Assembly (NCBI GenBank): GCA_965220385.1
Contig: OZ244825.1
Coordinates: 682,001-746,000 of the forward strand
Origin: PCPOR2b sp965220385
GTDB taxonomy: Bacteria; Poribacteria; WGA-4E; PCPOR2b
Direction of reading: 5' to 3'
Length of the DNA stretch: 64,000 bases
Program-made: the position numbers and the translations under genes
In this document: positions 26,397 through 35,754 of the stretch, one piece after another
Position numbering within the stretch: position 1 is the first letter of the stretch
Layout: each line of letters begins with the position of its first letter
Notes under the pieces: model-generated
What the model was told of the DNA's origin: nothing
Database searches by the model: none
Seen by the model: only the letters and a program-made list of their open reading frames with translations

Positions 26397-27287
26397 TTAA
26401 GGATTTGGTTTTGTCCGAAACGTTATCAAGAAATCATTGGTCCAACAGCAGCAATCCTGAACAAAAATATCAATGACGTATACGGTATCGAATTCCAACA
26501 ACGGGGCCCCTTCGGCGCGCATTATCTTTATCTCGTTTCCGATGTTCTCGCGCTCAACTAGACCGCGAGGTAACCAACCAAGGGACGCGCCCGCACGGTC
26601 CCGCAGGTCAATCTGATACTTTCTGATATCTCTATCGAATACAAAGCGAATTCCATTTACATTGAGCGGTTCAGGGTCGATGTCAGCGGCTCCATCGTCC
26701 ACATCTGCCCATACTAATTCCGGCGGCGTTATGTCAAGCCGAAAGTGTTCACCTGGTGGCACAGCGGGTAGTCGTTCTTGCATCACGGGTTCTGGTCCCT
26801 CAACCGTGGACCTCCGCGGTTCTGTCCGAAACTGTATCACTGTCTCTGAGACATCACAGTCGAAATTTTGAGTGTATATCGTAATCTCGTAGTCAGTGTC
26901 GTATTCCAACAGCCCGCGGGGCGGATCGTGGGAATCCCAGTGCTCTATAACCACAACTTTTGTTTCAATCCACCAATGAGCATGGGGAGAGTCCCAGCGC
27001 GAGAGCTGCTTGCCGCGCTTCTTATCGTAGAGAGAAACCGAATGGCTATAGAAAGGTTCCTTAAATTCAAAACGAAATCCGCTGAGATTCAATAGTTTTG
27101 GATTAACATTAACCTCTCCGTGTTTCACGGTTCCCTCTGCAATCATTTCCGGCTGGGGGATGGGTTCATCTTCTATCACAATGGGAGCTTGTTCTTCGAC
27201 CACGGGTTCTGGCTCATTGACAGCGGGTTTTTCGGTGCCGCAGCCGAGAATCAGAAGCGCGAACATCATTAGAGCGAGTTTTTTCAC
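26397..27287 (-). CDS. Lipoprotein with two Ig-like (Big_5/SbsA-type) domains
   Basis: Predicted outer envelope lipoprotein: MKKLALMMFALLILGC ends in a lipobox, followed by a Pro/Glu-rich linker. Two similar domains follow at about 55-155 and 190-296; each has a motif of the form VNxNGIRFxFDRDI or LNLSGFRFEFKEP and ends with FDTVYVIDIFVQD or YDTDYEITIYTQ before an FRT(E/K)P tail. That internal repeat resembles the SbsA/Big_5 fold, often found on surface proteins. Start is GTG with GAGG upstream. No neighbours on the same strand within 400 bp. Binding partner unknown. Confidence 0.75.
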   Translation of the reverse strand: MKKLALMMFALLILGCGTEKPAVNEPEPVVEEQAPIVIEDEPIPQPEMIAEGTVKHGEVNVNPKLLNLSGFRFEFKEPFYSHSVSLYDKKRGKQLSRWDSPHAHWWIETKVVVIEHWDSHDPPRGLLEYDTDYEITIYTQNFDCDVSETVIQFRTEPRRSTVEGPEPVMQERLPAVPPGEHFRLDITPPELVWADVDDGAADIDPEPLNVNGIRFVFDRDIRKYQIDLRDRAGASLGWLPRGLVERENIGNEIKIMRAEGAPLLEFDTVYVIDIFVQDCCCWTNDFLITFRTKPNP

Positions 27288-27337
27288 CGACTACCTCATA
27301 CAGTGTAATGCGTAATATGTGATGCGTAGGAGGAAAC

Positions 27338-27357
27338 GGAACGGAGATCTCCGTTCC
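27338..27357. repeat. 20-bp perfect palindrome with AGATCT centre
   Basis: GGAACGGAGATCTCCGTTCC; third member of the palindrome family, with flanking GTAGG and CCCTACG partly extending the symmetry. It lies upstream of the lipoprotein gene in the 27288-27709 gap, which shows no gene but also a hairpin at 27609-27638. Confidence 0.65.
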
Positions 27358-27608
27358 CTACGAGAAGTCAGGTTCAAGTGGGTACCTCTTAAATAGTTAA
27401 TTGCTACTCGCTTGGATTTACTTCAGAAAAAAGCAGGCGGGGTTGTTGCCCGGGGCGATGAAGCGGGGAGGGTTGAAGTGTTATCAGTGCAGCCAATTGT
27501 GCAGCTTAGGTTGTACTAAAGCAAGTTGTTAGGTTCTGTTGACATTTGAGTATAGCCAGATAACGGAGAGGCTTAAATCGGTTTGCTGACCGGGAAATCC
27601 GAGAAAAG

Positions 27609-27638
27609 AAACCGAGTTTTGAAGAAAAAACTCGGTTT
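27609..27638 (-). terminator. 12-bp stem hairpin after the hydantoinase gene
   Basis: Arms AAACCGAGTTTT and AAAACTCGGTTT with a six-base loop, 72 bp after the HyuA stop. On the minus strand the stem ends in TTT and runs into CTTTTCTC, giving a modest T-tract. A rho-independent terminator is plausible; a dispersed repeat is the alternative. Confidence 0.5.
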
Positions 27639-27709
27639 CCGGCATCTTTTCCAGTGATTTGAGCGTTTTTCGCGATAGCAAAAGCAAGATGTCAACACAC
27701 CCTAGCAAC

Positions 27710-29776
27710 TTACGTTATGCTGAGAAAAAGATTTCCACCGTTGTTCACACGCACACGGACCCAAGGTTCGATCCAGATGGTTGTGTCTGGCTGCTCAATG
27801 ACAGCAGGTCCGGAAAACTCGCTTCCCCACGGGAGCAATGAACGGTCATAGATGGGACATTCCACAAACCGATCCTCCACATAGACGGGTCTGACACCCT
27901 TTTGTGCGTCTTTCAGAGTCGTTTTGGGGCTGGGGATAAAATCTTTCAGTGATAGGTCCGGGCGCATACCAATCACGGAAGTGCGCAGGTTTAGCAAACG
28001 GATCGGGATGCTCTCCAGCAACGTTTCTAATCCACCAAATGTCTCGTCGACCTGCCCGTATTGCCGGAGATATGCGCGGCGAAAACTTTCTGCGATAACT
28101 GGCGAAGCCACAGGTCCCGCTGGTAACGGTGTCCGGATGACGTGGGTTTGCCCCTCGTAGGAAATCTCCGCTTCCCGTAATACGCTTACCTGTGTCAGGG
28201 GAATCTGCTCACTCTTGATGAGTTGATCTCCTTGCGCGAGGTGTTCAGCGAAAATTTCTTCTGCATCGGTTGGATCGAGTTCGGAGAGCCGACGGTTTAT
28301 CATGGTCACAAAATCGTGTTGGAGGTCGGCGATGACACAACCCCAAGCAGAGGCAATGCCGGGATAGTAGGGGACGAGTGCCTGCGAAACCCCAAGCTCC
28401 CGCAGGAGGAAACTGACCATCAACGGTCCGCCACCTCCAAAAGAAAAGAGCACAAAATCTCGCGGATCATGGCCGCGATCAATAGAGATACGACGGATAC
28501 TACCAGCGATCCGGTTATTTGCAATAGTGAGAACTGCTAGGGCTGCTTTCTCTAAGGAGAGGCCGAGCGGCTTGCCAACCTTCTCCCTGAAAATCGACCG
28601 GGCTGCGTCGAGGTCAAACGAAAAATCGGTCGCTCCGGCGATGGGATAGTCCGGGTTGATCCGACCCAGAATCACGTTCGCATCCGTAACTGTTGGCTCA
28701 GTGCCACCCAATCCGTAGCAGACCGGTCCCGGTTCAGCGCCAGCACTTTCGGGCCCCACTTGGAGTAAACCGCCTTCGTCAATCCGGGCGATGCTGCCAC
28801 CGCCCGCGCCAATGGTGTGAATATCAATCATCGACACCATGATCGGGATGCCAAACTCTGGTTCTATCCCGTTTGAGACTACCGGTTTGCCCTCCGTCAC
28901 CAACGACACATCCAGACTTGTGCCTCCCATGTCGTAACCAATCAGGTTCTGGAACCCATTTTCTGCAGCAATCTTGGTGGCAGCGATGACCCCAGCGGCG
29001 GGACCCGATAACACAGTGTTGACCGAGAAATCGCGAGCGGATTCGACCGACATCATCCCACCGTTCGACTGCATAATGAGAAGATTCCCGCTGTAGCCGC
29101 GCTCCTCCAAGCGTTGTTCAAGCCGAGCCAAGTAGCGACTAACGATCGGCTGCACGTAGGCGTTCACGGTAGCAGTGCTGGTACGTTCAAATTCACGGAA
29201 GAGTGGGAGGATATCCGCTGAAGCAACGATATAAAGATCAGGAAAGCGTGTTTGCAGAAGGGCTTTGGCGCTGCGTTCGTTTGCGGGATTGATGTACGCG
29301 TTCAGAAAACTGATGACAATCGCTTCCACACCCTCCGAAACTAGCTCTTCAGCAGCTGCAATTACCTCCTCCTCCGCCAATGGAGCAAGTATTTCACCTT
29401 CTGCCGAGATACGCTCAGTGACCTCTTTGCGCCGATCCCGTGGAACTAACGGCTCATAAGATCCGCTGAGACCGTAGAGGTGCGGTCGATCGCGACGCCT
29501 CAGTTCCAGAATATCTCGAAAACCGTGCGTTGCAATCAAACCGCAGCGTACACCTTTGCGCTCCAAAATGGCATTGGTTGCCACAGTGGTGCCGTGAATG
29601 ACCAGTTCAATATCAGGATAGGAAACCTCAAGCACATCCAACCCCGTAATTAGGCCGATGGATGGCTCGCGTGGCGTGGTTGAAGCCTTTCCAATCTGTA
29701 GAGTCTTTTGGTTTTCATCTAAAACAACAATATCTGTGAAAGTGCCGCCAATATCCACACCAACAAGTTTTCCCAT
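27710..29776 (-). CDS. Hydantoinase/oxoprolinase subunit A (HyuA-type)
   Basis: ATP-dependent amidohydrolase of the N-methylhydantoinase A / 5-oxoprolinase family. Actin-like ATPase fold: GVDIGGTFTDIVVLDE at residue 5 on, HGTTVATNAILERKG, then GPAAGVIAATKIA, GYDMGGTSLDVSLV, GAGGGSIARIDEGG and GPVCYGLGGTEPTVTDAN. The C-terminal part covers the usual oxoprolinase tail. 688 residues is normal for the A subunit. No HyuB gene is adjacent, which is unusual because A and B usually form a complex; the partner must be elsewhere or this works alone. Substrate not predictable. Confidence 0.93.
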   Translation of the reverse strand: MGKLVGVDIGGTFTDIVVLDENQKTLQIGKASTTPREPSIGLITGLDVLEVSYPDIELVIHGTTVATNAILERKGVRCGLIATHGFRDILELRRRDRPHLYGLSGSYEPLVPRDRRKEVTERISAEGEILAPLAEEEVIAAAEELVSEGVEAIVISFLNAYINPANERSAKALLQTRFPDLYIVASADILPLFREFERTSTATVNAYVQPIVSRYLARLEQRLEERGYSGNLLIMQSNGGMMSVESARDFSVNTVLSGPAAGVIAATKIAAENGFQNLIGYDMGGTSLDVSLVTEGKPVVSNGIEPEFGIPIMVSMIDIHTIGAGGGSIARIDEGGLLQVGPESAGAEPGPVCYGLGGTEPTVTDANVILGRINPDYPIAGATDFSFDLDAARSIFREKVGKPLGLSLEKAALAVLTIANNRIAGSIRRISIDRGHDPRDFVLFSFGGGGPLMVSFLLRELGVSQALVPYYPGIASAWGCVIADLQHDFVTMINRRLSELDPTDAEEIFAEHLAQGDQLIKSEQIPLTQVSVLREAEISYEGQTHVIRTPLPAGPVASPVIAESFRRAYLRQYGQVDETFGGLETLLESIPIRLLNLRTSVIGMRPDLSLKDFIPSPKTTLKDAQKGVRPVYVEDRFVECPIYDRSLLPWGSEFSGPAVIEQPDTTIWIEPWVRVRVNNGGNLFLSIT

Positions 29777-29981
29777 AAAAGTATCGCAGGTCTCCGTACA
29801 GAGAGCGCTTCCCCCCTTACTATAACGCTTTTTTGCCCCTGAAATTTTCTATCTGGTAGGCCAAGTCCTCAAGACGGACTTTGGTATTAAGATACGAATC
29901 GAAACTTGCTAACCAGAGTTAGATAGCAACGTGCGTTATGATAACATCTGAGGCGGTCTCCGTCAAGTATTGAGGGAAAGG

Positions 29982-31055
29982 TTATGGGAGCCCTGTTTCG
30001 TTTCCTTCATTGTCGTTAGCTACGGCATCGGTTTCCGGCAGCGCGGCAGGGCCGGATGGCGGATGAATACCAAACGTGGCACGAACCTTAGTCTCGACCT
30101 CGTCCGTAATTTCAGGGTGCGCTATTAGGAAATCTTTAGCGTTGCTCCTGCCCTGCCCAAGCCTCTCATCGTTATAAGAAAACCAAGCACCACTTTTGCC
30201 AATAATTCCTGCGTCTATGCCCACATCCAAGATCTCTCCGATTGTGCAGATTCCTTTGCCGTAAATAACATCGAACTCAGCTTGACGGAATGGAGCGGCG
30301 ACCTTATTTTTCGCAACCTTGACACGCGTACGGTTTCCGATCTGCTTCTCTCTATCCTTCAGGGTTTCTGACCGACGTATCTCCAACCGAACTGATGCGT
30401 GAAATTTGAGTGCCAGTCCGCCGGGCGTTGTTTCTGGATTTCCAAACAAGATGCCAATTTTCTGTCGGATCTGGTTGGTAAAGATCACACAGGTTTTGGA
30501 TTTATTGGTGACACCGGACAGTTTACGTAAAGCTTTGGACATCAGACGTGGTAACAACCCAACGTGGTTGTCCCCCATATCACCCTCAATCTCCGCATGG
30601 GGGGTGAGCGCTGCGACGGAGTCAACAACAACAATATCAACAGCCCCACTACGAACTAAGGTCTCAACAATATCCAACGCTTGCTCCCCGGCGTCCGGTT
30701 GGGAAATCAGGAGATTTTCCATGCTTACCCCAATCTGTTGGGCGTAAAGCGGATCTAACGCATGTTCGACATCAACAAATGCGGCAACGCCATCCTGCTT
30801 CTGTGCCTCCGCAATCATGTGAAGCGCAAGCGTGGTCTTACCACTGGATTCATGGCCAAAAATTTCAACAATGCGCCCACGGGGAACACCGCCAACCCCC
30901 AGTGCGATGTCTAACGCCAACGAACCTGTCGGGATGACGGTAACGGGAACCACTTCGTCACTATCAAGCTGCATAATCGCACCTTTGCCGTGCTGCCGCT
31001 CGATCTGAGAGATTGCAAGATCTATCGCTTTCTGCTTGTTTATACTTAGTTCCAT
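29982..31055 (-). CDS. recA: Recombinase RecA
   Basis: ATP-dependent strand exchange and SOS coprotease. Walker A reads GHESSGKTT at about residue 66, with His where most RecA proteins have Pro (GPESSGKT); the consensus Gly and GKT residues are kept. Also present: VDVEHALDPLYAQQIGV, LLISQPDAGEQAL, VDIVVVDSVAALTP (Walker B), loop 1 GDNHVGLLPRLMSKALRKL, and FTNQIRQKIG with loop 2. Length 357. A good promoter lies just upstream. AAGGAG precedes the ATG at nine bases. The adjoining genes are unrelated. I looked for a LexA box in the leader and did not find a convincing one. Confidence 0.97.
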   Translation of the reverse strand: MELSINKQKAIDLAISQIERQHGKGAIMQLDSDEVVPVTVIPTGSLALDIALGVGGVPRGRIVEIFGHESSGKTTLALHMIAEAQKQDGVAAFVDVEHALDPLYAQQIGVSMENLLISQPDAGEQALDIVETLVRSGAVDIVVVDSVAALTPHAEIEGDMGDNHVGLLPRLMSKALRKLSGVTNKSKTCVIFTNQIRQKIGILFGNPETTPGGLALKFHASVRLEIRRSETLKDREKQIGNRTRVKVAKNKVAAPFRQAEFDVIYGKGICTIGEILDVGIDAGIIGKSGAWFSYNDERLGQGRSNAKDFLIAHPEITDEVETKVRATFGIHPPSGPAALPETDAVANDNEGNETGLP

Positions 31056-31101
31056 GTTAATAAGTCTCCTTGTTATGGATTAGAATCGTTTTGTTGGGTT
31101 A

Positions 31102-31130
31102 ATTATATCATAACATTTGTGAAAAATCAA
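31102..31130 (-). promoter_or_regulatory. Sigma70-type promoter of recA
   Basis: On the minus strand TTGATT, a 17-base spacer and TATAAT, with the start codon about 47 bases below the -10 box. The spacer includes an imperfect palindrome (TCACAAATGTTATGA) that is not a known LexA site. Confidence 0.72.
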
Positions 31131-31190
31131 CGCAAAAAAGTACACGCGCATGAATACCAGATCGAATTGGCGGAGAAATGTTATTGTAGC

Positions 31191-33143
31191 TTACTTGCCC
31201 ACCACAATGACCCCATTGCGTACTGCCACCTGATCGCCAGATGTTAGCTGAATCTGATAGATGTAGGGACCAATATTCACAATCTCTCCCGCCTCATCCC
31301 TACCATCCCATTCAACACTCATCGCGTTGGAACTCATTACGGTTTGATTCACTAAGGTCCGGATGAGTTTGTTGTTTAGATCGAAGATCTCGACGACCGG
31401 TTCCGTATCACCGATGTGTGAGGTGTTGTGGTTTACGATTGTTAGGCGCGTTCGATCAGCAATCCCGTTTCCGTCTGGTGAGAAAGGATTAAAACTCCAC
31501 GCTACCTGAATCTGCGACGGGACTGCCTGAAACAAGGCAACCTGTGAGATGAAGTTCAGCTCCATACGAACGACCTGTCGATTCAAGTCAACTTCACCGC
31601 CTACCAACTGCCATTCTTGCACGGAGGTGTCCCATACGAAGATTTTCAGATCTGCCTCTCGCCCGATATTTGCAAACATCAGATCTGAGGGATGATAGGC
31701 TAATTCAAGCAAGGCTGGACGCGCAAGAATCAGATGCTCAAAGGTATCAAAGGACACGATCCTCGCGCCTGAGACATCGAAAAACTCTACCTCGTTGAGT
31801 TGAAGGTTATTCGCTTGTTTGCTCTCTGTGATTTCGAGGCGAAAGTAGCGAGCAGAGGGGCGGGTTGGTAGTTCAATGACAGTGGTTTGATCCTCGAAAT
31901 CGGTTAATTCGAGAGTGCTTATGAAATTCTCGTTATCATTGGACGTGAAGAGTGTCGCACGCTGTGGACCAAAAGAGATATCTCCTTCCACGTTAGCGTG
32001 CACAACCATACGGCTGACAGTACGTTGACTGTCGAGGTCGATTGTCAGACTCACAGGCAGCGGCACAAGACCTGCAACCCATGTAGACGGCGGTTCCAAA
32101 ATGCCGTCCACGGCGAAGGTTGGGGGCTGATTGGGTAACGCACTTGTCGCTTCAGCAGCAAACCCGCCTTGGCGCAATGCTTCAAAGCGGTACACAACCA
32201 CCGGAGCCGTCCCTTTAACAATGCGGTTATTTGCTCGGTAAGATAACGGATTAACCGTTTCAGGTGGCACCGAAAAAAAGTGTAATTTCGTGGTCTTTTC
32301 ATCAAAGGCCTCCACCGGAACGACAATGGTTGCTCGATCTCCATCACTCAAGGTGAATACACCGCCCTGAGCTGCTTCAGGTTGTAACTCCGGGAGGTAA
32401 AATAGGGAAATTGTCTTCCTGTCCATAGTGTTAAGCGAGGGTGGATCCGACGATGTTGGTTCCCTTGCAGTTACGGAAAGTCGGTTTGCTCCTGCCTCCA
32501 ACATTACATCTACAGAAAAGGTCGCACAATAAGGTTGGGTTGAATCCAGACCACAGGCGTTGGTGAGCGGAACTCGCATTGCAATGGACCGAATCCGACC
32601 CTGTATGGCCCGGTTGGTTGTATCCACAAGCTGAATTGATTCAATCGAAATTGGACCTGCCTGCCAGCCTTCGAGCATCTCAATCTGGATGAATTGTGCA
32701 GAGACTACCGATGGAAAATCAACCACAATGCTGTGGAAAGTAGGGTCTATGCTCGATGAAATGTTAACAGGTGGAGCTACAGAGAAATCCGTTCCAACCC
32801 TCGAAAACGCCAGACGGGCAACCCGCGGACCGCGGGGAAACCCCCGATCAACCACAGGTAGAATTAGCATCCCTTTGAGTTCCTGTGTGCTTCCAAGATC
32901 TACAACGAGGCCATAGATTGAGTGTGTCAACTGCGCAAGGTACGGGAGGCCACCAGGAGTATTAACCGAAACAATAACTTCCCCTCGAACTGAGGACTCA
33001 ACGATTCCCTTGATTGTTACTACTTGATTATTTGTGGTGAAATCAGTGGTTGGACTTATGATAGACAGGTCTGTGCGAGCGGCTACTCCGTCGGCACTTA
33101 GAAGGGTGAGGGTAATAAACAGAAGGGAGAGGTAAAATCGCAT
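31191..33143 (-). CDS. Secreted protein with discoidin-like domains and FlgD/CHU_C-type C-terminus
   Basis: Exported by a signal peptide (MRFYLSLLFITLTLLSADG, cleavage near VAA). Two F5/8 type C-like segments are apparent: one at about 55-185 (LVVDLGSTQELKGMLIL ... VQIEMLEGWQ type) and one at about 375-470 (SLTIDLDSQRTVSRMVVH then ARYFRLEITE and LNEVEFFD). The last 100 residues carry FNPFSPDGNGIADRTRLTI and VEWDGRDEAGEIVNIG, the FlgD-like sorting pattern of secreted proteins. 650 residues. A surface, possibly glycan-binding, role is inferred from the fold. The shorter start at the signal peptide is preferred to a 36-residue longer frame. Confidence 0.8.
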   Translation of the reverse strand: MRFYLSLLFITLTLLSADGVAARTDLSIISPTTDFTTNNQVVTIKGIVESSVRGEVIVSVNTPGGLPYLAQLTHSIYGLVVDLGSTQELKGMLILPVVDRGFPRGPRVARLAFSRVGTDFSVAPPVNISSSIDPTFHSIVVDFPSVVSAQFIQIEMLEGWQAGPISIESIQLVDTTNRAIQGRIRSIAMRVPLTNACGLDSTQPYCATFSVDVMLEAGANRLSVTAREPTSSDPPSLNTMDRKTISLFYLPELQPEAAQGGVFTLSDGDRATIVVPVEAFDEKTTKLHFFSVPPETVNPLSYRANNRIVKGTAPVVVYRFEALRQGGFAAEATSALPNQPPTFAVDGILEPPSTWVAGLVPLPVSLTIDLDSQRTVSRMVVHANVEGDISFGPQRATLFTSNDNENFISTLELTDFEDQTTVIELPTRPSARYFRLEITESKQANNLQLNEVEFFDVSGARIVSFDTFEHLILARPALLELAYHPSDLMFANIGREADLKIFVWDTSVQEWQLVGGEVDLNRQVVRMELNFISQVALFQAVPSQIQVAWSFNPFSPDGNGIADRTRLTIVNHNTSHIGDTEPVVEIFDLNNKLIRTLVNQTVMSSNAMSVEWDGRDEAGEIVNIGPYIYQIQLTSGDQVAVRNGVIVVGK

Positions 33144-33181
33144 ATTTCTATATCTCTTTTGAAACGCACCGTATGCTACGA

Positions 33182-34342
33182 TCAGAGTGCTTGGTGATAC
33201 AGATCGATCATGTCTTCTTCGGTACAAGGTCGCGGGTTGGTCAGATGGCACTGATCCGCTATCGCCTGCCGCGCGAGATCAGGGATCATCTTTGCCGTCA
33301 CATCTGCCTCCCGCAAGCGCGATGGAATACCAATATCTTTACACAACTGCGTCACCTGATCGACTGCCGCTTGTGCAGCTTCCTCTTGCGATAGCGCGTA
33401 GATATTCACACCAAATGCTGCAGCGATATCCCTTAGTTGATCGGTTGCTGCGACCTTGTTGAATGCCATGGTATACGGAAGGAGAATTGCATTTGCAAGC
33501 CCGTGATGTAGGTCCGCGATCGCCGAGAGCGGGTGGGCTAAGGAATGCGTAACACCTAACTCTTTCTGAAACGCAATTGCCCCCATCATTGCTGCCATCA
33601 TCATCGCTCCACGCGCCTCAAGATCACTGCCATTGTCAACGGCACGGCGCAGGTGTTGAGCGACCAATTTTACCCCGGCAAGCGCAATCCCGTCACAAAT
33701 TGGATGATAGACCGTGGAAAGATACGATTCAAGGTTATGGGTAAACGCGTCCATCCCTGTCGCAGCTGTCAACGCTTTGGGTAATCCGACAGTCAATGCC
33801 GGATCTACGATTGCCACTTTAGGCAGCAGATGCGGACTAAAGACCAGCGCCTTGCGTCCCAGGGATTTTATCGTGACAACAGCACCACGTCCAACTTCAC
33901 TTCCGGTCCCCGCAGCAGTTGGTATGGCAAGCATCGATGGTACGTCGGACGAGATCTTGTCCGGTCCGCCGCTGAGCACTTCGTACTCTGCAAGCGACAG
34001 GGGATGCGTAGCCTTCAAGCAGATTAGTTTGGCGACATCTAACGGACTCCCGCCGCCCATGCCAATCACAAAATCACAACCTTCCGTCTGGAAAACCTCT
34101 GCACCATCGAACACATCCGATTCAACAGGATTGCCGTGGACGCCATCGTAGATTGCGTAACTGATTCGTGCCGCTTCAAGCCGCTGCGTTACTTCATCTG
34201 CCAATCCCACTTGGCGAATCCCCTTGTCTGTCACCAATAACACCTTCTTTGGTGAGAACGCCGAAAGCTGCTCTGTAAGCGTGTCAATCGCTCCGACGCC
34301 GAAGATAATCTTATTAGGAAAACTGAAAGTCGAAGGTGACAT
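33182..34342 (-). CDS. Iron-containing alcohol dehydrogenase
   Basis: Group III NAD(P)-dependent dehydrogenase. Seen: GVGAIDTLTEQL, nucleotide site GMGGGSPLDVAKLI, IPTAAGTGSEV, metal ligands in GMDAFTHNLESYLS (Asp, His) and GVTHSLAHPLSAIADLHHG (two His). Length 386 is typical. AAAGGAGAC precedes the ATG. It lies 38 bp downstream-side of the secreted discoidin gene on the same strand, but the functions do not suggest a shared pathway. Substrate (butanol, lactaldehyde, hydroxybutyrate types) cannot be read from sequence. Confidence 0.93.
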   Translation of the reverse strand: MSPSTFSFPNKIIFGVGAIDTLTEQLSAFSPKKVLLVTDKGIRQVGLADEVTQRLEAARISYAIYDGVHGNPVESDVFDGAEVFQTEGCDFVIGMGGGSPLDVAKLICLKATHPLSLAEYEVLSGGPDKISSDVPSMLAIPTAAGTGSEVGRGAVVTIKSLGRKALVFSPHLLPKVAIVDPALTVGLPKALTAATGMDAFTHNLESYLSTVYHPICDGIALAGVKLVAQHLRRAVDNGSDLEARGAMMMAAMMGAIAFQKELGVTHSLAHPLSAIADLHHGLANAILLPYTMAFNKVAATDQLRDIAAAFGVNIYALSQEEAAQAAVDQVTQLCKDIGIPSRLREADVTAKMIPDLARQAIADQCHLTNPRPCTEEDMIDLYHQAL

Positions 34343-34400
34343 ATAGGTCTCCTTTTTCTGAGTGCGCCAAATGTGAAGCCTGAATTTGCTGCTCTGCTAA

Positions 34401-34955
34401 TTATAGTTCTGCTGTCGTCTGCCCGCCATGTTCAACAAGCACCGCGATAACGGCTTCATTGCCCTTCCGAATCGCATCATCCAACGCAGTCTGATCATGA
34501 TCACCGGTTGCGCGGCGGTTAATATCTACCTCATGTGTTATCAATAAAAATGCGGTTCTACGATATGCCTCCGAGTTTTCTCTTCCGCTTGTTGAACCAC
34601 CTTGAGCTGCGGCATGGAGTGCCGTGGTCATACCGAACGCATCTCCATTGACATCTGCCCCGTTTCTGAGGAGCAATTCAACAGCTTCGGTACACCCTGC
34701 GTCTGCTGCCCAAGCGAGCGGGGTTCTCCACCACTGGGCTTGACGGGCGTTGACGTCTGCCTCTGATTGAATGAGCCGCTCACAAAAGTCTGTCATATTT
34801 CTATGAGCTGCCCAATGCAGCGGTGTCGCACCTCGGAGAACACCATCTCTGAGGGATTCGCCGGTGGCGAGCTCGGGCTGCTGTTCGAGCAGTTCTTGTG
34901 CAGTTCGTTCATCCCCATCGTCGATTGCATCGATCAGTTCATCTACAGATGCCAT
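34401..34955 (-). CDS. Ankyrin repeat protein
   Basis: 184 residues made almost wholly of ankyrin repeats: GATPLHWAAHRNMTDFCERL, WRTPLAWAADAGCTEAVELL, MTTALHAAAQGG and DQTALDDAIRKGNEAV head successive repeats, with DVNA/DVNG/DINR turns. No signal peptide or other domain. The ATG with GGAG upstream is chosen over an in-frame TTG 12 bp before it. A protein-binding role is likely; partner unknown. A direct repeat begins immediately upstream of the start. Confidence 0.88.
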   Translation of the reverse strand: MASVDELIDAIDDGDERTAQELLEQQPELATGESLRDGVLRGATPLHWAAHRNMTDFCERLIQSEADVNARQAQWWRTPLAWAADAGCTEAVELLLRNGADVNGDAFGMTTALHAAAQGGSTSGRENSEAYRRTAFLLITHEVDINRRATGDHDQTALDDAIRKGNEAVIAVLVEHGGQTTAEL

Positions 34956-34966
34956 GCTTTTCTCCA

Positions 34967-35130
34967 ATAAAACTCTTATTTCTTATTCGCTTAGATTAGC
35001 GTGATTAGTGGACGCTGATTTTCCTCCACGAATCTACACCAATCAACACGAATGTTTATAAGATTTAACCAGGTGCCCACTTGCTTCGGGACAGTCCTGA
35101 GAACGAGCGTCTGATGTTGGTTGGTTATTC
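34967..35130. repeat. Direct intergenic repeat, copy 1
   Basis: Contains CGCTTAGATTAGCGTGATTA, a CCTCCACGAATCTACACCAA segment and TTGCTTCGGGACAGTCCTG. Copies 2 (35131-35250), 3 (35639-35707, partial) and 4 (35755-36004) share these parts. Confidence 0.8.
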
Positions 35131-35250
35131 ATTAAAACTCTTATTTTTTGTTCGCTTAGATTAGCGTGATTAGTGGATGCTGATTTCCTCCACGAATCTT
35201 CTCTAATCGACACGAATGTTTTCAGGATTTAATCAAATGCCTACTGGCTC
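35131..35250. repeat. Direct intergenic repeat, copy 2
   Basis: Second copy, ending at the 3' end of the GxxExxY gene. It has TTCGCTTAGATTAGCGTG and CCTCCACGAATCTTCTCTAA; the latter part diverges from the other copies. Confidence 0.78.
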
Positions 35251-35624
35251 CAGATCATCCGTTTCCATTCCAGATCTTGCTCTGCACCAAAGTTGATAAG
35301 AACACCGACTGGCAATCTGGTTGCTTTGAGATAGTTGAGTAGCTGTGCTTGGTTATGCGATGCCAAACGATCAAGGGCTTTGATTTCGACGATGATTTTT
35401 TCGTAAACGACGAAGTCCGGCTTATACTGCTGCTTGAGTTGACGTTCTTTGTATCTGATGTATAGTTGTTGCTGGGATTCAAAGGGAATTCCTCGCGTGG
35501 AAAGTTCGATTTCCAGTGCTTCTTGATATACTGATTCGAGAAAGCCGGGACCTAGCACATTATACACTTCCATCGCAGCACCAATGATAGTATACACTTC
35601 GTTTTTGTAAAGCAGCTCTGGCAT
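35241..35624 (-). CDS. GxxExxY family protein
   Basis: 127-residue protein with the name-giving motif GPGFLESVYQEALEIEL at about residue 25. Further family features: FESQQQLYIRYKERQL, YKPDFVVYEKIIVEIKALD (a PD-x-ExK-like nuclease core: Asp, Glu, Lys) and GVLINFGAEQDLEWKRMI. The role of the family is unknown; the residues suggest a nuclease fold. The gene lies inside a cluster of direct repeats that do not match its flanks elsewhere in the window, consistent with family members often riding on mobile repeats. No neighbour on the same strand is close enough for an operon. Confidence 0.88.
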   Translation of the reverse strand: MPELLYKNEVYTIIGAAMEVYNVLGPGFLESVYQEALEIELSTRGIPFESQQQLYIRYKERQLKQQYKPDFVVYEKIIVEIKALDRLASHNQAQLLNYLKATRLPVGVLINFGAEQDLEWKRMIWSQ

Positions 35625-35638
35625 TTTCTGTGCCTCTC

Positions 35639-35707
35639 TTTTTCCTCCACGAATCTACACTAATCGACACGAATGTTTTTAGGATTTGATAAAATGTATA
35701 CTAGTTC
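35639..35707. repeat. Direct intergenic repeat, copy 3 (partial)
   Basis: Partial copy just upstream of the GxxExxY start, containing TTTCCTCCACGAATCTACAC and TAATCGACACGAATGTTTT. Confidence 0.72.
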
Positions 35708-35754
35708 CAGTCCCTCCCTGCCAGTAGGCATCTGGGCGTTGATTGTTAATCTGT

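Noticed and set aside
31060..31131. LexA/SOS box in the recA leader
   Set aside because: Only an imperfect palindrome TCACAAATGTTATGA was found, which does not match known LexA boxes.
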